In this document: piece by piece, positions 31,909 through 44,700 of the stretch
Position numbering within the stretch: position 1 is the first letter of the stretch
How the letters are laid out: the number at the start of each line of letters is the position of its first letter
Origin: Nothopassalora personata
Taxonomy: Eukaryota > Ascomycota > Dothideomycetes > Mycosphaerellales > Mycosphaerellaceae
NCBI GenBank assembly: GCA_033816765.1
Contig: CM066290.1
Span: 434,001-498,000 of the forward strand
Length of the DNA: 64,000 bases
Direction of reading: 5' to 3'
The notes under the pieces: model-generated
The model's database searches: none
What the model saw: only the letters and a program-made list of their open reading frames with translations
Told to the model about the DNA's origin: nothing
Translations under genes and position numbers: made by a program

Positions 31909-34450
31909 TCAACCATAAGCATGACCAACCTTCACCCCCCGCCTGCCATTCACGTGTGCAATCTGTAGACAGGAACATTCCGCTTCTAATAACGAGCTCA
32001 CATCGCTTCCCGTAGACCTAGCAACGACTCCACTGATCGAGGCGGCGGAGCTGTCACCCTGGCTCGGCGGATGTAGGTTCGAAGTCACGGTCATGATAAG
32101 TCGAGACTGTCCGCTTCCGGCAGCACTTCCAGATGGTTGCCCACTGTCGACTTTCACCCGAGCCATCGCTTTATAGGTCGACCAAGCACTAATACCCGCC
32201 GATGTGTTGCGAAGCACCGCTGGAGAAGGCGACTCTAGACAAAAGGCCGGGAGTTCAGTTGCAGAGTTCCACGAGCTCGAATTAATTCTTGTACCGAGAA
32301 CCCAAAGGGTATGAGCCAGAGCCGACAGTATATACGTCACGGTAACAGCGGTAGCCAAGTAATCGGTCGTCGTGGACGCTTAGTAGGCGTACCCAGCAAC
32401 TTTGATGGAGACTCTTTGAATGACGGTGTCAGCGTCTTCTGGGAGGGTGACAGCATCACGATCAAGAAGTAATTGTTCCTGGAAATCCACTTTCTTTCGC
32501 AAGTCCTGCAACAGTCCTGGCTCACCCTGTGGATTGACCATCATAGGTTGGCAGGCACGATAGCTACCATATCGAGACATTCCGTCCGCTATCAGAGATG
32601 CCAAGGCGGTCTCAACGAGCTGCAATTTCGCCCCTCTGCCGCAGGAACTATCGCAGAGTCTTGCGTCGCTCGAGCTTGGGTTCATCATCCCAAGCTTACA
32701 GACTTTGTCTTCGGGGTCTACCACTAGCTGAGGTGTATATCTCAGACGATATGATCTCTCAGCGTCTCCTGAGTCTTCTAGCATTTGATCTACCACTGGA
32801 GCAACGAAAGTCCGAGATTGGTATGATATGTGCCGTTGCTGTTGAGAAGTAGACGCAGCCACTCATCGGCCAGCGCGACACGGCTTGTCTGACAAATTTT
32901 GGCCAGCGGATCGATGCCCCAAGCGCCAGAGGCAGAGAAGCTGTCAGCGTATATGTTCTTTCTTCCCAAGCGGTATCAATCGAGCATGCAATGGCCACCC
33001 GAGATACGTCGTTGGTTGGGAAATCAATCCGAAACCCCACGAAAGATGGCCCCGCGGGCATTCCACCATCTGCTGTGACGGGTACTCGAATCCATTGCGT
33101 CCTAACCCTTGAGTTGGCGGCGCGATCTAACGATGCTATGCTGACATTGCAAGGCGTCGCAGACCATGGGACATTGCCGTAAGCATTCAACGGGGTATTC
33201 TGGTCGAGCAGGTAGTAGAAGCCAGCCTTTGTCGGGTCTGTAGACAGATCCTGCGCTGGTGTGCATCGAGGTCGAACGTATGGGTTTATCGTAGAGCCGT
33301 CGGCGATGGTATTGAAAGCCCAGCGGAAGGAGGCATACCTTTGCCTACTGCCGCGTGAATACGAAGCGGCGGCACGATACCACTCCGTAAGTAGTTCCTG
33401 CTGAACCAGAACAGTTGCCAAATGGGGTTGCGTTGCGGTGGTCTCGGCGTTCATTGGCCTGATCTGTACTTTCGCTATGGTAGATGGGGCCTTAGGCTCC
33501 ATGCTACCAACGAGGAAGGTGTAGCCTTCAGGATCGTACTTTAGTCGACATTTCGGGGTGTACAGATCGCCAGCAGCAGTACAGAAATGCGTGTGGCTCA
33601 GATGCTCAGCGAATGTCGCATGCCACGCCGCATAATCTCCACTCGGGCAGACCGCATACCTCATCGCACTGTCTCCACGACCAAATTCTGGTTCAGAGTC
33701 TGCTGTGAGCGTTGAAGGCCAGAATTGGTCGGCGGTGCCATTGAGGAAGTAGCGCGTGCCGTCCGCTGGGACAGTTTGGTAACGAGGCAGGAGCAGCACA
33801 GCTGTCGCTGGACCTATGGCTGCGACTATCAGTCCGAGCAATGCAAGCAGAATCAGAAACCAGCTTTTTCGCCATGAACAAAAGTGTGGTATCGAGGCTA
33901 TGAAGTCTGGGGAGAAGAACGTGCTGAGCTGGCGGAACCACAGAGGCGACCCAAGTAGTCCAATCGGCACGCCATCTCCCAACAGCTCATGGCGCAAGGC
34001 CTGAAGGAGGATGGTGGCGAGACCAGCGACCCAGAAGAGCTCAAGGACTTTCGCGCCAACTTTGAATAGAGCCAGATACGAGTCTTGCGTTGGAGGAGGA
34101 GCCACCCCAGGGCCGAAGAAGACAGCGCGGTTATGAAGGACAAGGAGGAAGACTTGTACTGCGACAGGCGCAAGGTGGATGGAGCTCCGCACAAGAGCCT
34201 TCCAAAACGACCTTTCTAGCACGACCTTCGGCATCTCGTTACAGTCTTTTGGTTGGCGTAGCGCCACATTCACGACTTGGAGGCCATGTGTGCGGAGGAA
34301 GCAGTTCAGCAGCGACTTTGCGTGCAGGACATTGGGCTGTAGCATGGTAGCAATCTGTTGAAGGGCTGAAGTTGGAATGGGAGCTGCATCACAGGTCGAA
34401 GACATAGAGCGCTGTGCTATCTTGCGCGTTTGGTCGTCTGTAAACGCCAC
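31909..34450 (-). pseudogene. Large fungal multi-domain membrane protein with in-frame stop
   Basis: A 563-codon frame (34450-32759) has hydrophobic segments near the N terminus (VAVQVFLLVLHN, VLELFWVAGLATILLQAL) and a strong one in WFLILLALLGLIVAAIGPAT, then a long extracellular-type domain with several cysteines and NGT/NVS sequons. The coding sense continues in another frame at 32862-32380 (through an intron, possibly GTCAGA..AACAG near 32870-32820, or a frameshift) and reaches VSIKVAGYAY. There a TAA at 32380-32382 interrupts, but the same frame stays open for another 150 codons, with TDYLATAVTVTYILSALAHT as a further membrane helix. This matches a family of uncharacterised fungal membrane proteins. 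I infer a nonsense mutation; function is unknown. Confidence 0.6.
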
Positions 34451-35339
34451 TCAGACTTGCAGCCTGCAGCCCGCATAACGCCATTGACATATACATGCAA
34501 TCTTCCGTGAATTGAGTCTGATCTTGCGACAGTCGATAGGCTACAAGGGAGTCTGGGGTGCCAAGTAGCCTTGCAGGATCGAAAGTGCATGCGTGAGCAG
34601 CTCGCTGAACGGGTTGATTGGCCTGATCCGTGACATTGGAAGTGGGAAGTTGCATACAGCGCGGGAGATTTAAGGGACGATCGCCCTGATGACCCAACGA
34701 GTTCAAAAGTCCAGAGCTTGCCCAAGAGGCCTCGATAACAACCACCTTCATAGACAAAGTGTTATCGACATTTACTTACATTTCCTCCTCTCCCTCTCCC
34801 TCTCCCTCCTCCTCCAAATCCCTGTTACTGAATCTACACAATCCTGATTTCTGTTCTGTTCTTTTTCGTATCTTTTCGTTTATTCTTTGAGCGGAGGATA
34901 TAAAACGCCAGTGAAATGCAAACCCGCAATGCAATGCGATGCAAAACAAAAGGACGGAACGCAGAAAGCAGGAAAACCACAAACAAGAAGCGCTAGCCCT
35001 GAGCAAACCCCCATCCACTATCCTTCTTCTCCTTCAACGAAGCTGACCAACGAGGCCGTTCTTCGTAGGTACAAAGAGCGTATAGAATCGGCTTCCGCAG
35101 GCAAAGACGTCGAGCTTACAGAGAGCCTTGTTGGTCATTCCTCTCGAGAGTTTCGTCAACCATTCAGCCAACGATCGTGCTTGTACCACTCAATGCAATC
35201 TTCCGTCTCGTCCAGCATGGCCACACACGATGTGCCACACATAACCCAAGACTGGAGCCATTTGAACGAAAGCCAGATGATATGGTAGTGACTGTCGGAG
35301 ATGTATCGCCAAGACGAGCGCCGTAATGCCCGCCGAGAG
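34451..35339. other. Intergenic with CT-rich microsatellite
   Basis: A CTCCCT/CCTCCT tract lies at about 34782-34817. A minus-strand frame (34757-34389) with some sequon-like and cysteine-containing stretches could be a fragment of the neighbouring membrane-protein family, but I cannot support a gene. Confidence 0.35.
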
Positions 35340-37892
35340 CTATCCAGGTGCCCTCTCAGTACGCGGTATCGCTGGCGTGTTCACTGGTGCAGGCGGTGGA
35401 GGGTAGTATCCCTCATCGTGCTGTCCTTCCTCGCCCGTTGGATCGTAATCATCGCCTTCATAGTCATCTTCCTCGTCGTTGTAGAACTCCTCGTCATCAG
35501 GAGGTGGTAGATTCGGATCGTAGTTCTGAGAATGGGCCGGTGGCGCAGGGTTCGCGGTGTTGTTGACAGCATTGTTCTTCCCCTTCGCGCCCTTCTTATT
35601 CTTGCGTCCCTTCATCTTGGCTTTCTCTAGCAATCTACGCTTCTCCGCCGCCTTCTTCTTCTCTTTCCGATCTCTAATCTCGTATTGCCGGATGAGGGCG
35701 TACGGTGGTTCGCCATAGATGTCTTCGTACTCGCAGTACATACATATGTACATGTCCTGAGGCTTTGGCTGATGATGATAGTTCTGGTACTGCTGGTTCT
35801 TCTTGCGCTGCGCGGCTTGCAGTGCGTATTCTCGGGTAGGGTTTCGACGCGGTCGTGGCTTCGGAGGCGGTGCAGGCTGCTGGTGCTGCTGCTGGTGCTG
35901 CTGCTGGTGATGCTGCTGCTGGTGCTGTTGCTGGTACTGCTGCTGATGCTGGCCAGCGGGGGGTGCATGGTTCGCAGGGGGTGGGGGAGGTCGTGCGGTG
36001 TTGGCAGGTGGATGGCCACCGCGGTGTGATGGCGTGGTCTGGGTGCCCTGTGTGCTCTTCCCCGCTGCGGCGGCGTGCCGTTGCGGCGTGGGCGTGGGCG
36101 CGGGCGTGCCATATGGTGCAGCGTGGGCGGGATGCTGGTCAACCATCTTAGTGGCAGAATCGGATTCGCAGGTAAAGGTAAACTGTGTCTTGGGAGTTGT
36201 GGAGGTGCACAGGCTAGCTGCTGACTGGAGAAGACTCACGTTCTCCCGACCTTTCACCGCGGGAGTCAAAGGCCCTTGCTCCGCAGCCGTCTTGATGGCC
36301 TGCGATATTATCCCCCCCGTGTTCTTGGTGCCAGAGTCTAACAAAGAACGCAGAAAGTCAGCCATCAAAGGACCATCATCGCTTAGTTGGTCCGTCAATG
36401 GGACATTGACTGGGACTCACCTGCTAGATCGCCGTTGCGAGCGCTGTTGCCGCTGCCGTTGGAGTGGCGCGAGTTGTGCAGGTTGGTGGTGTTGACGGCG
36501 TGGCCGAGCGGCTTCTTGTGCCTTGCGTCCTGCTGCCGACCGAACCTCCCGCGTCCGGCGCCGCTAATGCCTGTCCCCGAGGCTCCATTGCTCGCGGGAG
36601 CATTCTGCGCGTGGTATTGCTCGAGTTCTGCGGCCGTCATGCCGTGCACCGATATATCGTCCAGTGCGCCCTCCCTCGGCGTATTGCTGATGCCCATGTT
36701 CGCCATGTCCGCGCTCAGTGAACTTTGATGCATGCTAGAGGTACCTGAGAGCGGGATTTTCCTCTTCTTCTTGTTGCTCGTGTTCTCGAAACTTTCGTAC
36801 CCATCGGCAGATGATGCAGTTGACCCTGAAGGTGGAGATTTGCCGGACGCCCGCGAAGCTTCGACCAATCTTCGTTGTAGCGAGTCGACCGGCTTAACCG
36901 CGGTGCCGTTCGCGATGGGCGCGGGAGGATAGCGATAATCTGGATGGTCGAATTCGACCTCGTCCTCACCACTGTCAGCATCTTCATGACACGTGCAGTG
37001 ATGGTGAACTACTCGGTGTCCATGACGGTGCTGACAAATATCATAGTCTTCGTCGTCATGATCGTGATCGTGGTGAGAATGGCCGTTCGTGAGTGGGCGG
37101 TGCTGGCTCGGTGCACTCGTCTCGGGGATGTTGAAGCTCAGGGTGGGCGAGATTGGGGGTGGTTCGGGAGGGAACTGAATGGTGGAGGCTTGCTCTGGCG
37201 AGAGCTTCGACTTGAGACGATTCCTAGGCAAGGGTCTTATCGCTCGCTCAGGGTAGACCGGCGACGCCGTGTCGGGTGAACGAGCGGCGAATGAGGACGA
37301 TGATGGAGAGAAGCCTGTCTGCGCGTACTCTATATTTCATGTTAGCAAGCCTCGACGTCAAGTGGGCGAGGATTTGGATGGGGCGCGAGCGATGAGCCAG
37401 ACTTGTTCGTACAATCTCCTCCACAAACTCCTGAAGACACTGGTGGCGCTTCTGCGCATCCTCGGGCTTCTCCGTCCTTTCGTGTCTTCGCAATATCCAA
37501 ATCATGTCGAGAACCCCCAAGCCACGCATTTTGCCCCAGTCAAACTGGCCTGTTGTCCATGTCTTTCTGCGCAATCTGACGACTGCCTCGGCTACCTCCA
37601 CGGCTTGGGGATCGGAAGAAGTGGCTATCACAGCCTCTGATCCGCAATAGTTGTGGTGTGGGACTTGAAGACTCGCACGTGTCTCCTCCAGAATATCTCT
37701 GCGACGTCTTCTCTCCTCTTTGGTGTAACCCGCCTTTTTGAGCTGCTGGCGGGACCAGAACCCATGAGGGAAGCTCTTCTTCTGATGTGGAGGTGGAGGC
37801 CTTTGATTGTGTGCCGTATGGTCCAACTCGTCGCTGCCGCCGCCGCCGCCATCTTCTGTCCGATTGCCGTACGTACCTGTCGCTGCAGCCAT
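35340..37892 (-). CDS. Conserved Q/S-rich fungal protein of unknown function
   Basis: Modelled as four exons: 37892-37413, 37318-36421, 36337-36240 and 36146-35340, about 760 aa. Introns: GTACGA..CGCAG (an alternative acceptor TATAG lies 11 nt earlier in the transcript), GTGAGT..GTTAG, and GTGAGT..CTAAG (93 nt, in frame, so it could be retained). Seen: FPHGFWSRQQLKKAGYTKEE in the N-terminal part, FSPSSSSFAARSPDTASPVY followed by PERAIRPLPRNRLKSKLSPE, a His/Asp-rich stretch, the junction NGDLADSGTKNTGGIISQAI, a glutamine tract, a conserved cysteine pair in YICMYCEYEDIYGEPPYALI followed by REIRD-like basic helix EKKKAAEKRRLLEKAKMKGR, and an acidic tail. The family is found in many filamentous fungi without known function; nuclear localisation is plausible from the basic helix. 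Confidence 0.65.
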
Positions 37893-38767
37893 GCTCCCTC
37901 TGCAGATCTCTCTCCCCAGAACAATGTTCTTCCCTCACACCAGAAAGATGAATGGTTCAATGCTGGAGACGATAAGAATCCTCTCTCCTCACACGCACAA
38001 CAAGCGATTCTGCCCCTCGAGTCAGTGTCCGTCATTCCCCCTTCTCTTCTCTTTCCTCAAGCTATGCAGGATGATGAGGCCGACTTGACGTACATTTTGT
38101 GAAAAGAAACCGGTGAATTGTTGTCAGTTGCAGTGCAAGGATGAAGCAGTAGTCACCGATGGATAGATCACGGACAACGTGTACAGCGAATAGACTCGGA
38201 GGATCCGCGGCCGGCCACCGAGCAGGGATGCGCTGTAGAAGGTTCCTTTCCTCCTGCCACACCACCAAAACGCTCCTTTAAGAATGCAACAAGCAACATA
38301 CTCGCAATCGGCATAGTACCAATGACAGACGCCCCACAGCAAGACGTAGATCTGAGTGACAGTGTGGCGAAGAATCCTCTTGAAAATCCACCACGTAACC
38401 ACTGGAGGGCTCACGTGAGCAGAATCTACAGTATAGTATACCTTTCTATGGGGCCACCTTGCGGGCCACATCCGCCACAGGATACATCGCGTCGTTCTAC
38501 CTGACCTCCAAGAATTGCAGACATGGCTTGCTAGCCTACCCAGGACAACCTCTTTGGCCGTTTGCCTTTTGGCAGACACCAAGAGCAGGGCGAAATATTT
38601 GAAAGACAATCATCCATCATTGACGCATTTGCAACAAGTGTACGCTCAACCACCCTTGGCAAAACGCCTCTGTATGCTACTGTGTAATGCCATGCCACGC
38701 TACTGTCTGGTATCATACTGTTGTCCGAAGAAGAGACTCATCCCGCTCCCCATCCTCCACCTCCACC
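37893..38767. other. Region between VPS13 3' end and the Q/S-rich gene
   Basis: This is the promoter and 5' UTR side of the Q/S-rich gene and the 3' flank of VPS13. Open frames here have no recognisable protein features. Confidence 0.4.
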
Positions 38768-41700
38768 TCAACCCTTCGCATTCCACTTATCATTATACGC
38801 ATTAACCGCCACAGCAACCTGCCTATACAACCAATTCCTGCTCTGCTCATCCGCAATCGGGATAAAAGGTCCATTCGTCCCTCCCTTTAAGATGATACTC
38901 ATTCCCGTCCTCTCCTTACTGATCGTCTGGATGTCTTTCAACGGCACCTCCCACTCACTCGTCAGGCGCTTAGCCCGCACCAGCAGGATGGCGTTGTACG
39001 TGATCATCACCAGCATACTCGCCTCGGCCTGTTGTGCAGCACGTGCACTGCCGCTACGACTTGGAGACGAGGGAGATGTTGGGCTATTGAGATTTCCTTG
39101 TGAGCCCGAGTTGAGTTCGAGGTGCGCGATGTACTGTTCGTTGAAGTATTTGCCGTTGTCGAGGGTCTTGAGCCAGAATTGACCGAGAGCTTCGCGTTGG
39201 CTGTACGGACGAACGATGCCGTCTATGCCGATGAAGCGCGTGAGACGGACTCGGTCAAGGCCTTCCTGATCGAAGACTGTGGTGGTGTTGCGGACGCCTT
39301 CGGCCATGCTGGAAGCTAGATCGAAAGCACCGATGGCAGGCTTGGTTGCAAGACCGAGGAGACCTTTGCCGACACCCTTGACGAAGCCAGCGGCGCCTTC
39401 TCGCTCGGCCCCTTGCAAGGGTTGTCTAGCGAGACCACCGATACCACTCGCCAAGCTGGATGCGAAGGCATTGCCACCGGAAGTGATCCCGTAGAGTGCG
39501 TGCTTCGGCCTGTTGCGGGACCTGGACATTCGACGAGCGTCCTGGAATTCCTTGTCCATACTGGCAGCAGCAAGACCCTTGCTGATACTGCCGGTGAACT
39601 TGCTGACACTGTCACTCAGACCAAAGACCGACTTCTTGACGAAGCTGCTAGCTCCCTTGGCGATGCCAACTCCGAGATCTTGTGGGCGATCTGTGACCAG
39701 ACCCTGGTACGGCTCGTAAAAGATGTCTGCAACACCAGATGAGATATTGTTGAAGAGACCGACAGGATTACCCAGGAAGTCGGCAGAGCCGATGACGATG
39801 TGGACCTGCCGCAAGCTCTCTTGTACATAGTGGCTCTGGATATTGGCGATCAGAGCACCAGTACTCAGGCGCGCGTTCTCGAGCATGAGAGCGTTGTAGC
39901 GGATTGGCGCATCATTGACGTTGCCAATAGACATGGTCAAGACGTTTACCGCGAACATGAATGGGTTACTGGACGAACTTCCTGTATCCTCGGCATTGAT
40001 TCGCTCCGTTCGGACAAAGGACAGATCGAACTGCATTGGCTGTAGATGCAGAAGCTCAAAATAGATATCCTGTCCTCCTTGCTGCTGTGTCGGCTCTGGC
40101 ACCTCGAGGCTGTCTGGTGCAAGTTGTCCCTCCTTCTCTTCGGTCCAGCTCGCGCCAGGTACTTTGGTGAAGTCCAGGAGAGCGAAGATGAAGTCCTCGT
40201 CAATCTCAATTGTCATCTGCTGCATCAAGAAGGTAGCATACTTGATGTACAAAACACCGTACGAGTCATCCTTGACTCTGGTAACAGTTGTCCGGAAGAT
40301 GGGATGTGCTTCCATCTCTTTTCCAGTCTTAGGCACCACACTGGGATAGAATATCAACGGGAAGATGCCGCCGTAGAGCTGATTGTCGATCTGAATCCAC
40401 TTGATGGTCAACGCTACAGTCTGATAGAGTGGCGAGTCTGTGTACTTGAGCTCGATGTCTCTCCAGGTAGCATAGACCAGCTCGCGAAGTTGCGCGTTGA
40501 CCAGCGACAGACCGATGCCAGCGAATCGGATGGCTGCTCTCATCGTGACATCTGTGTCCTGCTCCTTCACTTCGAAGCCTGCCGTGGCCGATTGGCTGGC
40601 CGTAGCTGACTTCTGCTTGTACAGACTCATGCGAGGCTTGTAGTTGCTCATAACCAGGGTCTGTGTTGGGCCATCTGCAACCACATTGAGATCAATGATC
40701 TTTTGCCTGTTAGGCTCGCCTTGCTTAGCAGGCACTCTCATCGGTATCAGGTTGCCTATCTCCGCCAGCTTCACGTGTCGCTCTTTGCCGTTAGCGCTGA
40801 TGACGAGGCTCTTGTTCTTGGTGGAAGGATAATCCCAAGCATATGGCATGATGCTTCTGGGCGGTAGTCTGTAGCGGATCGGCTTCCAGCCAGAGCTTCT
40901 GTCCTCTTCGTCCTCGTCGACGTTCGGGTTGGCTTGCCAGAACAAAAACTCTTGGTCGCTCTCGTTTCTCATAGAAAATGGCCAGTGCTTGGTCTCAAGG
41001 CTCAAGTGCAAGTAGATCATTGCATTCTCCATCAGGATCTCAACACGGATGAGCTTCTGTCGCTCGCCAGTCTTTGCAAGCTTGACGTGAACGCTGCCCA
41101 TATTCGCAATGTCGAATGGCGAGGACCAAGAATTGTTCACACCTGGGAAACAAAGGCTCAACTGCTGACCCGTAGTCTGCTTCAGGAAGCGCAGAGGATG
41201 TAGCTCTCCTGGTCTCAGAGTGGTCGCATCCGACGAGCCTGGCTCACGGATCTGGATTTCTTCTGACAACTTGTTCTTCACAATGAAGCGTGGTGTCACG
41301 GCAACGACCTTCGTCAGCTTATACTTGCCTTCGCCTTCGGTCACACTCACGCCGCAGTGCATCTCTTCACGACCGGACACTGAGGGTAGCTTGACGTCTG
41401 TGTTGGCACCAATTGCATCGAAACTGATCGGCTGACTCCAAGCAGAATCGCCAACCTTGATCAGTGCGCGATTCTTGCGATCGTCTGTCGGGAACGAGAA
41501 CATGAACGGTGTTGCCCTACGAGCATCTTCTTCTGTGTCTGCGAATGTGCCGGTTCCGGCTGCGGACTTAGTTCCACCAAAGTATGCTGCCTTGCTCTTG
41601 ATGTCAAGCTCAAGACCAGTGCGGTTCAAGATTACATATGGGCTGTAGATAGTGATCTTGAACGCTCCACCGCTGTCGGGGACATTATAGTAGTGGATCT

Positions 41701-44700
41701 TCAGTCGGAGCTCGAGGTTGTTGTTGTCCTTCACGGTAAGGTTCTTCTCACGTCTGAAATCATTCTCGTTATTGGTGTTGATGATGGCAAACTCGCTACT
41801 CTTAAACGGAGTGTCCTGCATATCAATGCTCAACAACAGAAGATGTGACAGCTCGACCACGTGAACTGGGCTGACACCACCTTTGCGCAGGAAGTTGGTC
41901 CAGTCTTTCTTGGTGTTCTTGTCATAGATTCGGTATTTGAAGTCGAAAGGCAGGAGATTCTGTACCTCGATCGGCGCGGATAAGCGCAGACGCATGTAAG
42001 GATACACGCTGGTCAGAGGGTTGTTCTTGTCGAATGATGCCTGCATCTGGAAGTAGAATGGCGCATTCTGGTCGTTGTTCTCGCCTTGGCAGGTGAGTGT
42101 TCGCACAGGACGCTTGAGAAGTTCTTTCCAGAAGAGACGCTCGTTTGACCAAGTGTAGCCAAATCCTTGATCAGGCCGCACGACCAGCGAGTGCAAGAAA
42201 GCGGCACCCACTGGAGCAGGACGACTCTCACCTGGCGCTATCTTCTCAATCTTGAGAAGATGTCCTTCATCCGGGCTATAGACACCGACCTCCAGCGGGA
42301 TCTGAGTATGATTCTCCGCGAGCAGGGGCGACCGCAGCGTGATGTACTTGACGTTGTCCGTAGCAAGTGTGACATCGACGAGCATGCGATGTTGCACCTT
42401 GTCTTTACGAGGCTTCAAGTTATAAAGCTGCTCGCCCTCACGACTGACTTGGATGCGATCGATACTGTCGAAGCCACTGCCATCGAGACGGATGCCGATG
42501 ACGCCGGTCTGGCCCTCTGGAGAGAGCGTTTCGCGAGTGGTGGAGGGATCTTCGAAACGCCATGGTTTCTCTTCGCCGTCTTCAAGTCTGGCTGCCTCTC
42601 CTTCCTCACTGTGGTCCGAACTAGCCCAGACATCGACATCAAAGCCTGTCCAGTTTCGAATGCGATACGGAGCATCGCTTCCCCGTGGCTTCGACAGCAC
42701 ATCCTCTTCGCTCGACAAGAAAGTTGCTGATTTGGAAGCCAAGGCAATTGTGGCACTTGTGATGGTAAGCTCAAGGCTCTTCCTCGAGTACAATTCGATC
42801 GCCAATTTATCAGGGTTCGTCTCCTTGACCATGTGGAAGCCAAGCTGCCAAGGCTCAATGAGCGGCTCCCATGCCGACTTCGAGAAGTTGTACACGTTGA
42901 AGAACGTGTCAATACTGGTGTCAGCAGTCATATTGCCGGTCCAATCGCGGACATCGATATCGAACTTCTTGACGCTCCAGTCCAACATCGGTAACTCGTG
43001 CAAGTCACCGATCAGCACAACGCGAATGCCCTCCATTGAGATCTTCATCTCCTCACGCTTGAGTACCGCAGATCCGACCCTGCTCTGGGTTTCGCCCTGC
43101 TTTGAAGGAGTGGTCTTGTTTGTGCTGATTGTCTTGGTCGTGACCTTCTGCGTCGATTTCGCACCAGATTTGAGGCCCTTCTTCGTGCTCTTAGCAGAGG
43201 CTGCCTTGACCTGATCAATCTTCTTTGGACCCTGGTCTGCCATGCCCTTGTCTTGACTTGCTGACATGGCTGATGCACGCTGAAAGATCTGCATCGCCAG
43301 CATAATGTCACGTAGCGAGAGGCGCAAGACCATCGGCTCAATGTCCACCTGGATGCTGGTGAGAGACGAGTCGCCGCCGTTAGAGCGCATGTCCAGAGAG
43401 GTCTGTATGCTAAAGTCATCCAGTACGCGCAACCGTGTCGTCTCGAACTGGTCCATACGGCAGAGGAACATGCCAATCTTCTCGACCTGCAGAGTCATGG
43501 CATGTTGTTGAGACACTAAAACTTGCTTCGTTCCCAGTACGATGGCTTCAGAGTTGCTGATTGTAGGATTGGCAATGAGCAAGACCTGCGCATCAACGAC
43601 GTTAACGCGATACGAGATTTGCATGCCACCTCCGCTCTGGCCACCTTCTGGATTCTGCTCGTGCTGCGTTTCTCTCCTCTTGACCATTTCCTGGGTCGAA
43701 AGGCTGGCGTCGTCCGCTTCCTCGCCATCGACGTTCCCGTCGCTTTCATCTTCGACCACGAGTGGGTTTTGCTGCTTCAGGCCGTCTTGCACGAACTTCG
43801 AGATTGCAAACAAGTAGTCTAGCGCTAGCACCACCCTGGGACTGTCTATTGTGAGAAGTGCGATAAGATGTTTGTCTTCACCTCCAGATATAGAAACGCT
43901 GGCCATAAATTGTTGCTTCACGTCGGTGTTTATCAGCGACATGATCTTGCGGAACTTGTTCTTCTCTTGTTTCCTCGTGTCCGTGATGGTGAATGACTGT
44001 ATCAGTAGCTCACTCTCGAGAGCGCCGTCACTGATCATGCGCAGCTTTACGCTCGTCTCGTTCAACGAGAATTTGGAGAGACTGCCAGCTTCGAGGTCAC
44101 CGACTGGTTCATCCGGTGGGCCTAGGACCAGCTCCAAGCCGACAGCGCCGACCTTGAAGACAAGGTCTAACTTGGTCCACGTGTCTTTGTTTGATCCCAG
44201 CTCTGGTCCCTGATGGGAGGGCTTGCTGGGCACAACTGCCGTAGATTTCTTGTCTCCGGCAGAAGGGACACTTTTGCCTGGCTCAATGAGGTGTTCCGGT
44301 AGCTCTTCGTGCGCTTCCTCTTCTAGCTCTTCGCTGTCCTCGAGTGCAAACGCCCGAGGGATGTTTCTAGACAGCTCAAGGACGAATTTGAGCTGATCTT
44401 CCGTCATCCTGAGATTCATGTTGGACATCGAACCTTCAATCTCCATATCAGGCTGTTTACGCCCAGGTCTATGCTCGACCTGTGTGATATTGAAGTCCAA
44501 GTTTACTTGATCAATCATCTCTAGCTCCTCAGACTTGCCCTCTGGATAATGAAATTTTGAAGTCAGCCTGATGTTGTGAATACCTGCCGAAAGTTTGTTC
44601 GCTGTATCTGTGCTGCCCTCCAGAGTGATGAACTTGTTGTTCGCGTACAGCTCACCAAGGTATGCGGTTACCATGTCTCGCTCCGCGGTCTCGGTCACAA

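Noticed and set aside
34887..35288. 133-codon plus-strand ORF as a gene
   Set aside because: Low-complexity start over a CT-rich region, no conserved block, and no splice or promoter support.
36147..36239. In-frame 93-nt segment of the Q/S-rich gene as coding sequence
   Set aside because: It begins GTGAGT and ends CTAAG, and the translation is unlike the rest; treated as an intron, though retention cannot be excluded.
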